Source: Mikania micrantha
Taxonomy: Eukaryota; Streptophyta; Magnoliopsida; Asterales; Asteraceae
Reading direction: 5' to 3'
Assembly: GCA_009363875.1 (NCBI GenBank)
Contig: CM018694.1
Location: 25,863,415 to 25,927,414 of the forward strand
DNA: 64,000 nt
Part shown: piece after piece, positions 28,901 through 40,241 of the stretch
How the letters are laid out: each line of letters begins with the position of its first letter
Numbering within the stretch: the stretch's first letter is position 1
The notes under the pieces: generated by a model
Seen by the model: only the letters and a program-made list of their open reading frames with translations
Told to the model about the DNA's origin: nothing
The model's database searches: none
Position numbers and translations under genes: made by a program

Positions 28901-31819
28901 ATGGAGGATTTAGCACTGATGGCAAACCATAATCATCGTATTCAAACATTGTTATTGACAGAGACTGAGACTGGAAACTCTAACAAGGCTCCCAAACTGT
29001 TGTCTTTGGATGATTATCCTCATTGGAAGTATCGGTTTGAAATTCATATCAATGGGGTGGACACAAATCTATGGATGATGATTGAAGGTGGTTATCTTAG
29101 GCCTCTTAATGAAGATGGAACTCCTATGCTCGTCACACGGATGACTGAGCCACAAAGGAAACTTTATGATTATGAGAAGAAGGCTTACGCTATCTTATCT
29201 CAGTCCATAGCTACTGATATCTTTCATCAGTTCAGACAGTTTACTTCTTCTAACTATTTGTGGGATGCCTTGCAACAGCGTTATGAGGGTAATGATGCCT
29301 TGAAAAACATCAAGTCTAAAGCATTGAGGAAGGAATTCAATAGCTTTATGTATGTGGGGAATGAATCTTTGGATGAGTTGATTGCAAGATTCTATCATCT
29401 TCTGAGTGAGCTATTCAATCATGAAGTTAAGACCACTACTCAAGAGAAGATCCAGTGTTTAGCTGATGCTTTACCTCCAAAATGGGAATCCTTCTTGATG
29501 GTTCTGAAGCAGAATGAGATGATGGCTCACATGGATATCAATGATTTCATTCAAAAATTGAAAGAACAAGAGATAGAGAACAAGTGGAAAGCAAAAAGGG
29601 TTGCACAAGTTCAGGATCCTTCATTGTACTATTCTACTCCCACAGTTGATGAATCAACTACTCATGCTCCTTTGAAGACTGCTTTTGTTTCTCAGACATC
29701 TGAAGCTCCATCTACTGCTCAGATTCATTTTAGTCAGTCATCTTCAACCAGTTCACAAAAGGAGCATCACCAGCCTTCTTCCAGCCTGAAAATAGACAAC
29801 TTTGACAAGGTCACTTTGGAGATTGCTAAAGAACATATGGGTCTTTTGTCTACACTGGTTAGCTCATATGATGGTTTAGTTGCTGGTCAGATCGGCAATC
29901 CTTATTTGACCAATGATGACTATTCTCAGATAGATCCTGATGACATGGAAAGGATTGACATTATGTGGGCTTTGGCAAGTGCTGTGAGGAGAGCTAAGGA
30001 GTTTGTGAAGAGAACTGGTAAAGACATAAATTTAAACAAGGAGTCTAAATTTGGATTTGATATGGCATCGGTGACATGCTACAACTGTGGAGAGAAAGGT
30101 CATTTTGCTAGACAGTGCAAGCAACCGAAGAAAGCTGGAAACAAGAATCCATTTCAGCATCAGAAGTCCTCTACAGCAAATCCAGAAAGGAGATTGGTTC
30201 CCATTGATTCTCCTACTCAAGCTGGATCTTCATCTTCTGCAAGCAAAGCTTTTATGGTACAACAAGATGAAGGGGTAAACTCGGATTTCAGATTCAATGC
30301 TGATCAAGGAGAACATGATAAAGCATGTGTGGCTGAGATTCAACAGGTTGAAGATCAAAGTGAGGAAAGCACTCTGGAAGAAACAAAGATGAGTGATGAT
30401 AAAGCCTCAAGTTCAGAGTCAGATAGTGTGACGGATTCAGACACTCAAGACTCTGATGCTGAAAATGATGATTCCACTACTCAGTTTGCTTTGATGGTAA
30501 ACTCTTCTGCTTCATCAGAGTCCGAGCAGGTATACACTGATTGTTCATCTTCACATTCTAAGTGTTTTAATTGTATTGATCTTAGAAGTAAGGTTCTTGC
30601 TTATCAGAAGCATAATAGTGATTTGATGAACGATCTTGACTTGTGCATTGAGGCTAACAAAATTTTAAAATCTAATGAAAAAGATTTTCAAGCTAAAATT
30701 GATCTTTTAAATAGACAATTGCATGAGGCTGAGATCGCAGTGCTGAATAAGCAAGATGCTATAACTTCTTTTCTCAATACCATCAATGAGATCAAGAAGA
30801 AGTTAGCAATAGTCGAGTGTGACTATGAGACCCTAGGACAGAAGCTCAAGAGCTATGAGAGCTCATCTTATATTATTGAGCACGTGATCAGTAGGGGCAC
30901 TGATAAACAGGGAAAGGGAAAAGTTACCTATCAGAATTGTCCTCCACCTATCCTCAACACCTTTGTCAATACATCAAATGACAAAGATGTTAAAGATTTT
31001 CAAGTCACTACTCCATTAGTAATTGATCCAACTGGACTAATTACTAATCAGAGTTCATCAAAGTCTGAGGGATCTAGGGTGGATGGAATTGTTGAAGATT
31101 GGGTCTCAGATTCTGAGGATGAATCAGATGATTCACCTAAGTATGGTACTAATCAGAATCAAACCCCTGTTGTCATGAAAGGTGACCCAATTTGCAATTC
31201 AAAAATTTACAAAGAATTGTGCTTTGTCAAAGCTTCTAAAGAGTCTGAAGCTAAGTGTGTTACCAAGTCAGTTTTTGTTGGTAACAAAGGGACAAAAGGG
31301 TTGGGTTTTAGTCAAGACAATCTGAAAACAAATGTTTTTAAATCATGTAACAGATCATTTTCTGATTTGAAACATTTTCATAAAAAGGGTGAAAAAGTTT
31401 GCTTTGAATGTGGTGAACATGGGCACATTGTTAGATTTTGCCCGCATTTGATCAGGCCAAAGGTTGTTCCATTTAGAAAACTGAATCCAGTTTTAACTAA
31501 ACCTGTAAAATCTGTAACTAAGCCTGTTCAAACAAAATTCAAACAACAAGTACAGATCAAATCTTTAGACAAGGGTAAAGAGAAACTGGAAACTTTGGAT
31601 GTTTCAAGTGTGCTTAAGGTTAAACAAGCAAAACCATCATCCATTTATCTGAAAAATTCCTTTGATAAAAATGCAATCTGGAAAGTTAAATCATCTGAGG
31701 ATTCAGGTCCAACTATCTTAGATGAGTCTCTTCCAGATGGTAAATGGATTGATGTATGGATCCGAGACTCTCTGGGTCAACCCAAGACTGTAAAGACTTG
31801 GGTTCCCAAAGTAAATTGA
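28901..31819 (+). CDS. gag: Copia B gag (972 aa)
   Basis: An uninterrupted structural protein. N-terminal gag core about 30-230 (DDYPHWKYRFEIHINGVD, QQRYEGNDALKNIKSKALRK); CCHC knuckle CYNCGEKGHFARQC at 393-406; Ser/Asp/Glu-rich region about 490-545; probable coiled coil about 555-660; second knuckle CFECGEHGHIVRFC at 834-847; ends in KTWVPKVN. Unusually long for copia gag, as in Sireviruses. The stop at 31,817-31,819 is followed by pol in another frame (+1 relative), opening at 31,815, so pol needs frameshifting, or one copy has acquired an indel. Confidence 0.9.
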   Translation: MEDLALMANHNHRIQTLLLTETETGNSNKAPKLLSLDDYPHWKYRFEIHINGVDTNLWMMIEGGYLRPLNEDGTPMLVTRMTEPQRKLYDYEKKAYAILSQSIATDIFHQFRQFTSSNYLWDALQQRYEGNDALKNIKSKALRKEFNSFMYVGNESLDELIARFYHLLSELFNHEVKTTTQEKIQCLADALPPKWESFLMVLKQNEMMAHMDINDFIQKLKEQEIENKWKAKRVAQVQDPSLYYSTPTVDESTTHAPLKTAFVSQTSEAPSTAQIHFSQSSSTSSQKEHHQPSSSLKIDNFDKVTLEIAKEHMGLLSTLVSSYDGLVAGQIGNPYLTNDDYSQIDPDDMERIDIMWALASAVRRAKEFVKRTGKDINLNKESKFGFDMASVTCYNCGEKGHFARQCKQPKKAGNKNPFQHQKSSTANPERRLVPIDSPTQAGSSSSASKAFMVQQDEGVNSDFRFNADQGEHDKACVAEIQQVEDQSEESTLEETKMSDDKASSSESDSVTDSDTQDSDAENDDSTTQFALMVNSSASSESEQVYTDCSSSHSKCFNCIDLRSKVLAYQKHNSDLMNDLDLCIEANKILKSNEKDFQAKIDLLNRQLHEAEIAVLNKQDAITSFLNTINEIKKKLAIVECDYETLGQKLKSYESSSYIIEHVISRGTDKQGKGKVTYQNCPPPILNTFVNTSNDKDVKDFQVTTPLVIDPTGLITNQSSSKSEGSRVDGIVEDWVSDSEDESDDSPKYGTNQNQTPVVMKGDPICNSKIYKELCFVKASKESEAKCVTKSVFVGNKGTKGLGFSQDNLKTNVFKSCNRSFSDLKHFHKKGEKVCFECGEHGHIVRFCPHLIRPKVVPFRKLNPVLTKPVKSVTKPVQTKFKQQVQIKSLDKGKEKLETLDVSSVLKVKQAKPSSIYLKNSFDKNAIWKVKSSEDSGPTILDESLPDGKWIDVWIRDSLGQPKTVKTWVPKVN

Positions 31820-33682
31820 TTGTCTCATTATTGTGCAGGTTGCCCCAAAAGCTGGAGTTAACAGCAATTGGATAGTTGATAGTGGGGCTTCCAGGCACAT
31901 GACTGGTGATATTTCTTTGCTCACCAACGTGAATGCAGTTCGCGGTGGATATGTTGCATTTGCCGGTGATAAAGGTGGATTTATTACGGGAGAAGGAATT
32001 CTGACCAATGGTCAAGTGTCTTTTGATAATGTCAGATATGTTAAGCAATTGGAAAATAATCTTCTTTCAGTTTCACAAATCTGTGACAAAGAGTACAAGG
32101 TTTTATTTGATGAGTCCAGATGCTACATTCTTAAGCAAGGTGTTAAGATTCCTGAAGAATGGATTTTGATGTCCGCTCCTAGAAAGCAAGATTTGTATGT
32201 TCTCAACATGGCCACAGCTTCAACAACATCCTCCACAGCTTCATGTTTTATGACAAAGGCAACTGAGAAAGATTCAATTCTTTGGCATAAGAGGATGGGT
32301 CATTTGAGTTTACGAAAGATGAATCATTTGGTTCATAATAATCTGGTTGAGGGAGTTAGCCTAAAGAATTTTAAGCTGTCTGATATCTGTGTATCTCGCA
32401 AGAAGGGGAAGCAAACTAAGCAGTCTCACAAGCCGAAAAAGTTTCATTCAATCAACGTTCCTCTTGAGCTTCTCCATATGGATTTGTTTGGTCCTGTGAA
32501 TCGAAAAAGTATAGCTGTAGATCAATATTGTCTTGTCATCACTGATGAGTATTCCTGATATTCTTGGGTTTTCTTTTTGAAGGAGAAATCTGAAACGTTT
32601 GATTGCATTCAAGTGTTGGTTACCAAACTTGAATCACTTTATAAGCTCAAGATTCGTCAGTTTCGCACAGATAATGGAACAGAGTTTAAAAATCACAACA
32701 TGGAGACTTTCTGTAATTCAAGAGGCATTATACAACAATTTAGTGCTCCATATGTTCCTCAAATGAATGGTGTTGCTGAACGGAAAAATAGGACATTGAT
32801 TGAGGCTGCTAGAACCATGCTTGCTGATTCATCTTTACCAGTTCAATTCTGGAATGAAGCTGTAGCAAATGCTTGCTATACACTGAATCGGGTTCTCATT
32901 GTGAAAAGACATGGGAAGACTTGCTTTGAACTGCTCCATAACAGAAAGCCAAATCTTAAGTATCTGGAACCGTTTGGTGCACCATGCACTATGCTTAAGA
33001 AACAGGAGCAGGGCAAGTTCAATGAAAAGGTGGAAGAAGGGTACTTTCTTGGGTACAACACTCCAAATAAAAGAGTTTACAACATCTCAACTCATAATGT
33101 GGAAGAGTGGTACCATGTTGATGTTCAGAAATATTCTATGCCCCCACCTGGAAAAGGCCCAGACTGGATGTTTGATTATTCTGGTCTTTTTGATTCATTC
33201 AATATGCTTCCCATGTATTCAGATGAAGATGTTGCAGTTCAAATGTTGTATGATGCACAGAATGCACCTGATGAACCTTTGCAACCTTCCTCTACCTCTG
33301 TCCCAAACACACAGATAAACGATGACAGCCCAGACACAGATGACAATCATTCTCATCCTGCTGCTCCGGAACCAGCTGTTGACAATCTTGTACCAGGTCT
33401 TGAGGATTTGAATCTAAACAATCTAGATCCTCAGGTTGAGGTTCCAGCTCATCCTGTTGGTAGAATTAACCGCATTCATCCTCAAGAAAACATTATTGGG
33501 AGTCCTTTGGATGGAGAGAAGACTCGAAATCAGATTTCTTCAGGAGGTCTTGCTGACATCCTTGATTTTGCAGATGTAAACTTTTGTGCTCATTCCTGCT
33601 TTATCTCCCAAGTTGAACCACGTACTGTCACTGAAGCTTTAAGAGAAGAATCATGGGTTGATGCCATGCAAGAGGAACTCTA
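31815..33682 (+). pseudogene. pol: Copia B pol part 1: protease and integrase (broken)
   Basis: Protease with NWIVDSGASRHMTG (catalytic DSG about 31,878); GAG-pre-integrase zinc finger with H-x3-H (HKRMGH) but CVSR where CxxC is expected, so the second Cys is lost; integrase core with D in LVITDEYS, D in FRTDNGTEF and E in NGVAERKNR. Breaks: TGA at 32,556-32,558 where an Arg (DEYSRYSW) is expected, and a one-base loss near 33,678-33,682 that shifts into RT. No ATG: the frame opens without a start, as expected for a polyprotein. Confidence 0.9.
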
Positions 33683-35170
33683 CAGTTCAAAAAGTTAGGG
33701 GTTTGGCAATTGGTTGACAACCCCAAAGGTGGAAAAGTCATTGGCACAAGATGGGTTCTTCGATGCAAGAAAGATGATCACGGGATCAATGTCAGAAGCA
33801 AGGCACGTCTGGTGGTTCAAGGATTCAGACAGATAGAGGGTTTGGACTACAATGAGGTGTTTGCTCCGGTTGCTCGACTCGAAGCAATTCGTATCTTCTT
33901 GGCATATGCATCTTTTAAGAAGTTTAAGGTTTATCAAATGGATGTCAAGAGTGCGTTCCTTCACGGTGTGATCAGTGATACAGTATATGTCAGTCAAACC
34001 CCCGGGTTTGAGGATCCATTACATCGAGATCAAGTCTACAAGCTAGACAAGGCCTTATATGGATTGCATCAAGCTCCGCGAGCGTGGTATGAGACACTTT
34101 CTACTCACCTTCTGAACAACGGGTTCAGAAGAGGTGTCATTGACTGCACATTATTCATTCGTGAAAAGGATGGTGACTTGCTCTTGGTACAAGTGTATGT
34201 GGACGACATAATCTTTGGTTCAACAAATGATAGTCTGTGCAAGGAATTCGAGAATGTTATGAAAGAAAAATTTGAAATGAGTTCTATGGGAGAGATGAAA
34301 TTTATCTTAGGTTTGCAGGTGGATCAGTCTGAGGCAGGGATTTTCATTCATCAAACCAAATATGTTGGTGACATTCTGAGCCGGTTCTGTATGTCTGATG
34401 CAAAGCCTGCTGGTACCCCACTGGCTGTTAATCATGGGATTACTCCAGATGAAAAGGGGGAGTTAATTGATGCCACTCTGTACCGAGGAATGATTGGATC
34501 TCTTATGTATCTCACTGCTTCTAGGCCAGAAATCATGTTCGCCACATGCTTGTGTGCACGGTATCAATCAAAACCAAGAGTCTCTCATCTCATTGTTGTC
34601 AAGAGGATTATGCGTTATCTGAAGGGTACACCGGATCTTGGATTATGGTACCCTAATGATGATAACTTTGCGCTTACTGTATACACTGACTCTGATTATG
34701 GTGGCTGCAAAAGAGAATTCAAGTCAACATCTGCGGGATGTCAGTTCTTTGGAACCCGATTAGTTACCTGGAAGTGCAAGAAGCAGACGTCGATGTCTAC
34801 TTCAACCTGTGAAGCTGAATACATTGCTGCTGCTAGTTGCTGTTCTCAAATCATCTGGATTCAACAGCAACTCAGGGACTATGGGTTACATTTTTCTAAC
34901 ACTCCTATATATGTTGATAATACTGCTGCCATAGCTGTCACTAAGAATCCTGTTCAGCACTCCAAAACCAAACACATAGACATTAAATATCACTTCATAC
35001 GTGATTGTTTTGAAAAGAAATTAATCGATGTTATGAAAATTCACACCGATCACCAAAAAGCCGATCTTTTTACAAAAGCATTTGACAAACCCAGATTTTT
35101 ATATCTGTTATCGGCTAATGGTGTTTTTCAAAAGGATGAAGTCCAATCCTCATCTGAATCTAACAAATGA
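33683..35170 (+). pseudogene. pol: Copia B pol part 2: reverse transcriptase and RNase H
   Basis: Continuation of pol after the frameshift, uninterrupted to TGA at 35,168-35,170. RT motifs: QMDVKSAFLHG, ALYGLHQAPRAWY, YVDDIIFGS (catalytic YVDD about 34,195-34,206). RNase H: TDSDYGGC, SMSTSTCEAEYIAA, DNTAAIAV, HIDIKYHF, ending HQKADLFTKAF. Ty1/copia domain order. The active-site residues remain, but the segment lacks its own start, so it is only usable as part of the polyprotein. Confidence 0.9.
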
Positions 35171-35638
35171 TCATCGTTTTTCTTAGCTAGTCTTTGTTTT
35201 TGTTTCTTTTGGTATAGTCTTTAAGTTTTTCTTGTATAGTTTATTTTCTTCATCAAAAAATCAAAAAGATTTTCTGTTTTTAGGTTTTTAGGGGGAGATC
35301 TTTGTTATTTGAAAAACCAAAAACATTTAAAAAATTGAAAATACAAAAACAATAGAAAAATTAAAAATTGAGATGGTCTTGCTTTATAAAGTAATGCATT
35401 AATTTATCATGTCATAGAAGCAGAAGTGAATGTATAAGCTGAAATCACAAGAGAATTGTGATGGGATGTACTGATAGGCCAACTCTACAAAATGAATAAA
35501 CAACTTATGATAACTTAGAAAGTTTGATCTGTGGGATCTGTTTTATAAAACCACTTGAGTGAGAAATGGTTTTTGACTCAAATCAAGCATACACCTGTCA
35601 TCATGGAATCAAATGAGGTTTCAAACAAAGAAAAATAA

Positions 35639-35732
35639 ATACAAGCTGGTATTAAGCTTGAAGAAAAACAAAAACAAGCTGGTATTAAGCTTGAAGAAAA
35701 ATAAATGCAAGCTGGTATTAAGCTTGAGAAAT
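35639..35732. repeat. Three-copy tandem repeat (about 33 bp)
   Basis: Units contain CAAGCTGGTATTAAGCTTGA followed by A-rich sequence, at about 35,642, 35,674 and 35,708. Confidence 0.85.
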
Positions 35733-36527
35733 ACTTAAACAAATTAAGTTCGATTCCATACATGTGCCATATTGCTGGGACGGACCTAGCTGAAGCCATC
35801 CATTTGGATAGAACAAGAAAAATACAAAAAGATAATAATGTTAGAATCCTATTGAATTTATGATGACTGGTATTAAGATATGCAGAAATGAGTTTTAAAC
35901 TGATTTTGATCTTTAATGGTGAAATGAAATGGGGAACTCAATCAGAAAATATGAGTGATCATAAAGTTGTTTAGAAAGTTGTGTATAGTATGGCTCAAAA
36001 TTGGACAAACATATCAGTAATCGTATCATAATAGAATTGTGTTTGAAGTGAAGCATTCATTGAAGATGATGTGACGTGAATAGAGATATGTGTTATTTTA
36101 TTAATGGATATCTCACAAAAATATGTGTTTATTTGTCTTTAGTTACTATTTGTACAGTTGTATTTGGTGTTTCAGAAAAATACAAAAAGATTTTCTATTT
36201 TCAAATTTATTTTAGATGATCATTTGTATGTTCGGATGTTTGTCACATCTGAATCCTGAACCATCCAGACATATCTTCATAACTGTCACAATTTTAAATG
36301 ATTAAAAATGAAAAATCTTAAAAAAAAAAAACAAAATTTTGCTTTGGGTGTTAAAAAAAAAATCCCATTTGCACGAATGAGGTGTGAACTTCATTTATTC
36401 GGCCGAATGACCTCATTCTGCGAATGAGTCATTCGACCGAATCAATCAGACAAAGTAAGACTCATTCGGCGAATGAGTTGTGACGAATGTCTCATTCGAC
36501 ATTCTCATTCGGCGAATGAGTGATAAC

Positions 36528-36532
36528 GAATG
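36528..36532. repeat. TSD of element F, left copy (GAATG)
   Basis: Matches 48,372-48,376. The target lies in a copy of the CATTCGGCGAATG-type repeats. Confidence 0.9.
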
Positions 36533-36997
36533 TGTCACACCCCGAGCCGGCGGGGTTGGATCGGAGTCCCCGTCGGGCGGAAGGTTCTCGGGGCGCGATA
36601 TCATGAGTAATAATCGTGATGATCAGATTGTTTACATAGCATCAATGTTTAAGAATAACTAAAGCACAATCAAATGATAATTAGGATTACAAAGTTAAAC
36701 TACATTATCAATGTTCTGCAATTTAACTAGGTAAACCTATCAAAAGAATATCAAGTTTATATCTTGTAACTGCACAAGATATCAAAAGTGTATTGCTTCC
36801 ATAGCAAAGTATGTGCTTCTCCCACAGTCTACTAGGTCAGCTACTTGGCATCCTAATATGCCATCCAAAAGTTTAAGCCTATTCCTGTGCATTACCTGAG
36901 AAAGCATGTAAGAAAAACAAAGTCAACACAAAGGTTGGTGAGTTCATATAGTTTTTAGATTTGTAAAATAGCTTTTGCAAACCTCCTAGGTAAAACT

Positions 36998-37456
36998 TTA
37001 ACCTCATTAACAACACCTGTATTATCCAACTCGGTATGCTTATATATAGGGCATACCCCTGAGTCGAGCCTACGACCCGCCCAGACGCCGTCCCACCACA
37101 TACTAAGTCACATAGGACATTGTTATTAATGATAGTTAAGCCTTTTACCTACCATTCGATTCATCCTTCATCATGACTCTAGTTTACTGTTTCAAAGATT
37201 ACAAGTTTATAGCATTTGTATATGTTAGTCTCAATATAAGTTTATCAAGTATCATGTTCCCAAGTTTATGTATTTACCCAAAAGCATCTATGTTTCCCCC
37301 TGGGTAACGACCTTAACCTCATTAACACCACCTGTATCATCCAACTCGGTATGCTTATATATAGGGCATACCCCTGAGTCGAGCCTACGACCCGCCCAGA
37401 CGCCGTCCCACCACATACTAAGTCACATAGGACATTGCTATTAATGATAGTTAAGC
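36998..37456 (-). promoter_or_regulatory. Duplicated core-promoter module in F LTR
   Basis: Two nearly identical 144-bp blocks (36,998-37,141 and 37,313-37,456), each with GGTATGC and GCATACC as inverted repeats around TTATATATA (37,033-37,057; 37,348-37,372) and a conserved GTGGTGGGACGGCGT (element sense) 40 bases upstream. In element sense this places TATA boxes about 4.1 and 4.4 kb into the LTR, implying a very long U3. The 5' LTR copies start at 43,929 and 44,244. Confidence 0.65.
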
Positions 37457-37680
37457 GTCTTACCTATCCTTCAATACGCACAAAGTAGTATCAAGTCTGT
37501 GAGGTACCATTATGGACAGTCGAAACCCTTAGGAAGTCAACATCGGTCCATAATAATCATAAATATGACTTGTGACATGTTCTGATAAAGGAACCTTCAA
37601 GTTAACACAAAGTCAACTAGAAGAACCCAATCATTCTAGTCACTTATCATAACCATGGCTAAATCAAGAAGAACACTGAA

Positions 37681-37921
37681 TGACTAGTAGGGGTTGACAC
37701 ACAGGTCAACACGCGGCGGCCAATCAGTCTGTCTTACATGACTCTGACAAAGAAGAACACTGATGACTAGTAGGGGTTGACACACAGGTCAACACGCGGC
37801 GGCCAACAATCTGTCTTACAATGTCCAAATGTTTATGCATACAAGTCTCAAGTATTTACATCGTTTCACTGATGACTAGTAGGGGTTGACACACAGGTCA
37901 ACACGCGGCGGTCAATCAGTC
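37681..37921 (-). promoter_or_regulatory. Three W-box palindromes in F LTR
   Basis: GACTAGTAGGGGTTGACAC is followed by ACAGGTCAAC three times, starting at 37,682, 37,764 and 37,873. GTTGAC and GTCAAC form an inverted repeat, reading GTTGACCTGTGTGTCAAC in element sense, with TTGACC the WRKY W-box core. They sit about 310-550 bp upstream of the first TATA module in element sense. WRKY control is inferred. The 5' LTR copy is at 44,577-44,817. Confidence 0.6.
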
Positions 37922-38378
37922 TTTTGTCTAAGCATTTCAATGCTTCAAGCGTTCAAGTATTCAAGCATCCAATTGTATCAAGCATTCACTTATTTCAAGT
38001 GTTCTAAGTATAATAAGTATTCACGTATTTTCAAGTATTTCAAGTGTATGAAACATCCAAGTATTTCAAGCATCTTACGTATATAAGTATTTCTAAGCAT
38101 ATAAGTTTCGAGTTAAGTTTAAGCTAATCATTTCAATTGTAAAGTAATTTAATACTTTATTATAGGTGTAGAACCTTAACTTTATGAACTAATTGTATAG
38201 AGCATTAGTGTTTATTTAAAGTATGATCAAGGCCTTAGGATTTGTATATAGTTAATCATAGAGTTTATAACCTAAAAGTTTATAAGGTTTAGGCTTCAAA
38301 TCTATATTGTAAGCCTCAAATATCTAGTTTCAAGTTTTCACACATTGTTTCACCATGAATCCCATAAGTTTGCATCAT

Positions 38379-38625
38379 GTCTCATGTTTAAAGTATAAAG
38401 CTTCACAAGTATAGACCTCCAGTCTCATGTTTAAAGTATATAGTCTCACAAGTATAGACCTCCAGTCTCATGTGTATAGTTTATAGTCTCACAAGTATAG
38501 ACCTCCAGTCTCATGCTTAAAGAATCAAGTTTCACAAGTATAGACCTCCAGTCTCATGTTTAAAGAATAAAGTATCACAAGTATAGACCTCCAGTCTCAT
38601 GTTTAAAGAATAAAGATTCCCCAAG
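38379..38625. repeat. 43-bp tandem array in F 3' LTR
   Basis: Five to six units with exact 43-bp period (ATAGACCTCC at 38,411, 38,454, 38,497, 38,540, 38,583), each with CACAAGTATAGACCTCCAGT and CTCATGTTTAAAG. The 5' LTR copy is at 45,275-45,521. Confidence 0.9.
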
Positions 38626-39320
38626 TGTAAGAATCAAACATATGGTTTCAAGTCTATTGTTTTCCAATGATTACCAAGTTTCACATATAAGTTTCAACAT
38701 AAGTATCAAGTTTATGTTTAAAGCATTAGATAACATTTCAATGATTTTGGTGAAAATGTTTAACATGCTTCTCAGTCCCGAAGTAAAACAAATAAGTTTG
38801 AAAAGGGACAAATGAACTCACCTGTGTTTGAAGCGGTTGACTAAATTCTAAACAAGAATGCACGCGCTCTCTATTGCTGGATTTGTTGTTGTGTTTGCAA
38901 TCCTGTATTGATTTCATATGGTTTGTAACTTATAAGTTTTCATTGTATTAATCTGGGTGCATGCAGGTGCTAGTGTTAGCTCTAAGATAGGCTAACACTT
39001 GTGTGTCTCCGTTGTCATTCGGCTCCGTTAACTTGTTAGTGACTTTAGAATACTTAACTTACTTGAATTAACACCTTGTTATTAATCTAACCCACATTTT
39101 GATTTAGTTTCATCACAATGAGATGCTATGTACAAGGACTTTGCTGTCTTTGGTTTAAATGTTATAAGTTCTTAACACTTTGTAAGAACTTATTAGTAAT
39201 TAACATTAAAGCTATCCTTGAAAAGTGTAACATCTTAGATGTCACGATGTTTGAAGTAAGTTCTAAAATCAATTCAACACTTATTAACTAAATCGTTATA
39301 ATTGAATTATTAGATTAAGT

Positions 39321-39886
39321 TGGGCCGAATGATTTGGGCTTGGGCCTGTTTCTTGGACCTAATAAATGGGAAATTTATATATAGGCCGCGCATAGGTGAT
39401 ATGGGCCGAATAGTGGCCATGGGCCAAAGTGATCACATGGGCCGACCATGGGCCCATTCATTTCTTGCATCAACATCTCATATGGGCCTCCTGTTTCGGA
39501 ACTGTTGGGCCCAAGAAACATCCATGTTTTAAGTTAAGGGGTTGGGCCGAAAGAAATGTGTTTGGGCCGGTTATAATTTGGGCCCAACAAAGTGAAATGG
39601 CCTCTTGATATTTATTAATGTTTTCGATTGGGCCATAATAGTTTGGGCCGATTGTAATGGAGCTAATGGGCTTCATGAGTTATGCGGGCCGAATCAATGG
39701 GCTTCAAGGATTACGTGGATTAATTAGTGTGTTAAACCGAGTACAAAGACATGGGCCGTTTCTCTTAGGCCGAAATCAATTGGGCCTACACAATAATTAC
39801 ATGGGCCTTATTAGGCTTTTTGGGCTGCTGGAGAAATTGGTGGACTCCAATCGTAATAAGGAACAAAGAAAAAAAATACGTGGGCC
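39321..39886. promoter_or_regulatory. TGGGCC array, F 3' LTR
   Basis: Seventeen TGGGCC hexamers in 566 bp, one orientation (GGCCCA in element sense). Copy in the 5' LTR at 46,217-46,782. Confidence 0.5.
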
Positions 39887-40019
39887 ACGTGACTAGATTA
39901 ATAAATCAATACAATGTTTAGTTAATCCAACCCAAGGCAACAAAAAGGTTTCCAGCGAACCTTTCGAGCGCTCAACTGCAAGAAACTTCGCTCACGCTAG
40001 GGTTCACCTCTACAGAAAT

Positions 40020-40241
40020 GGTTCGGCCAATCTCCAACCCCCCCCCCCATGGTTCGGCTGTTTGTGCAGGTAGGGTTCGTGGGTCTTGGTACTATGCATG
40101 GTTCGGGAACTAAGGTTCGTCTGGAACGACTACCAAAGATTTGTGGCTCAAGGTTCGTCGCCCATACAGTAAGGTTCGGTGTTCTGTGGTGCAAGGCAGG
40201 GTTCGGCGGCATACATGGGTTCGCCACCCTTGCATGGTTCG
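40020..40241. promoter_or_regulatory. GGTTCG array, F 3' LTR
   Basis: Ten GGTTCG hexamers in 222 bp. Array order relative to TGGGCC matches LTR A. Copy at 46,916-47,136. The C-run near 40,038 is the indel that differs between the LTRs. Confidence 0.5.

Larger units (their letters stand above)
24356..29956. repeat. Left arm of large inverted duplication
   Basis: Reverse complement of 57,611-64,000: A LTR, C LTR, copia B LTR, leader and gag start, in mirrored order, with the same insertion points and target duplications. The arm is about 0.8 kb shorter, mainly because of a 1.45-kb deletion at 25,905, partly offset by where the arms happen to end. It may extend further left, since the right arm runs out of the window. 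Confidence 0.85.
35171..36532 (+). other. Copia B spacer after pol, up to nested F
   Basis: AT-rich, non-coding. Includes GGGGGAGATC (about 35,290), resembling a polypurine tract exactly where an env-less relative would end; a three-copy tandem repeat; several AATACAAAAAGATTTT-type blocks; and ATTCGGCGAATGAG palindromic repeats at about 36,390-36,530. F inserted within the last of these. Confidence 0.7.

Noticed and set aside
38379..38625. CRISPR-like array
   Set aside because: Units are contiguous 43-bp tandem repeats without unique spacers, and this is plant DNA.
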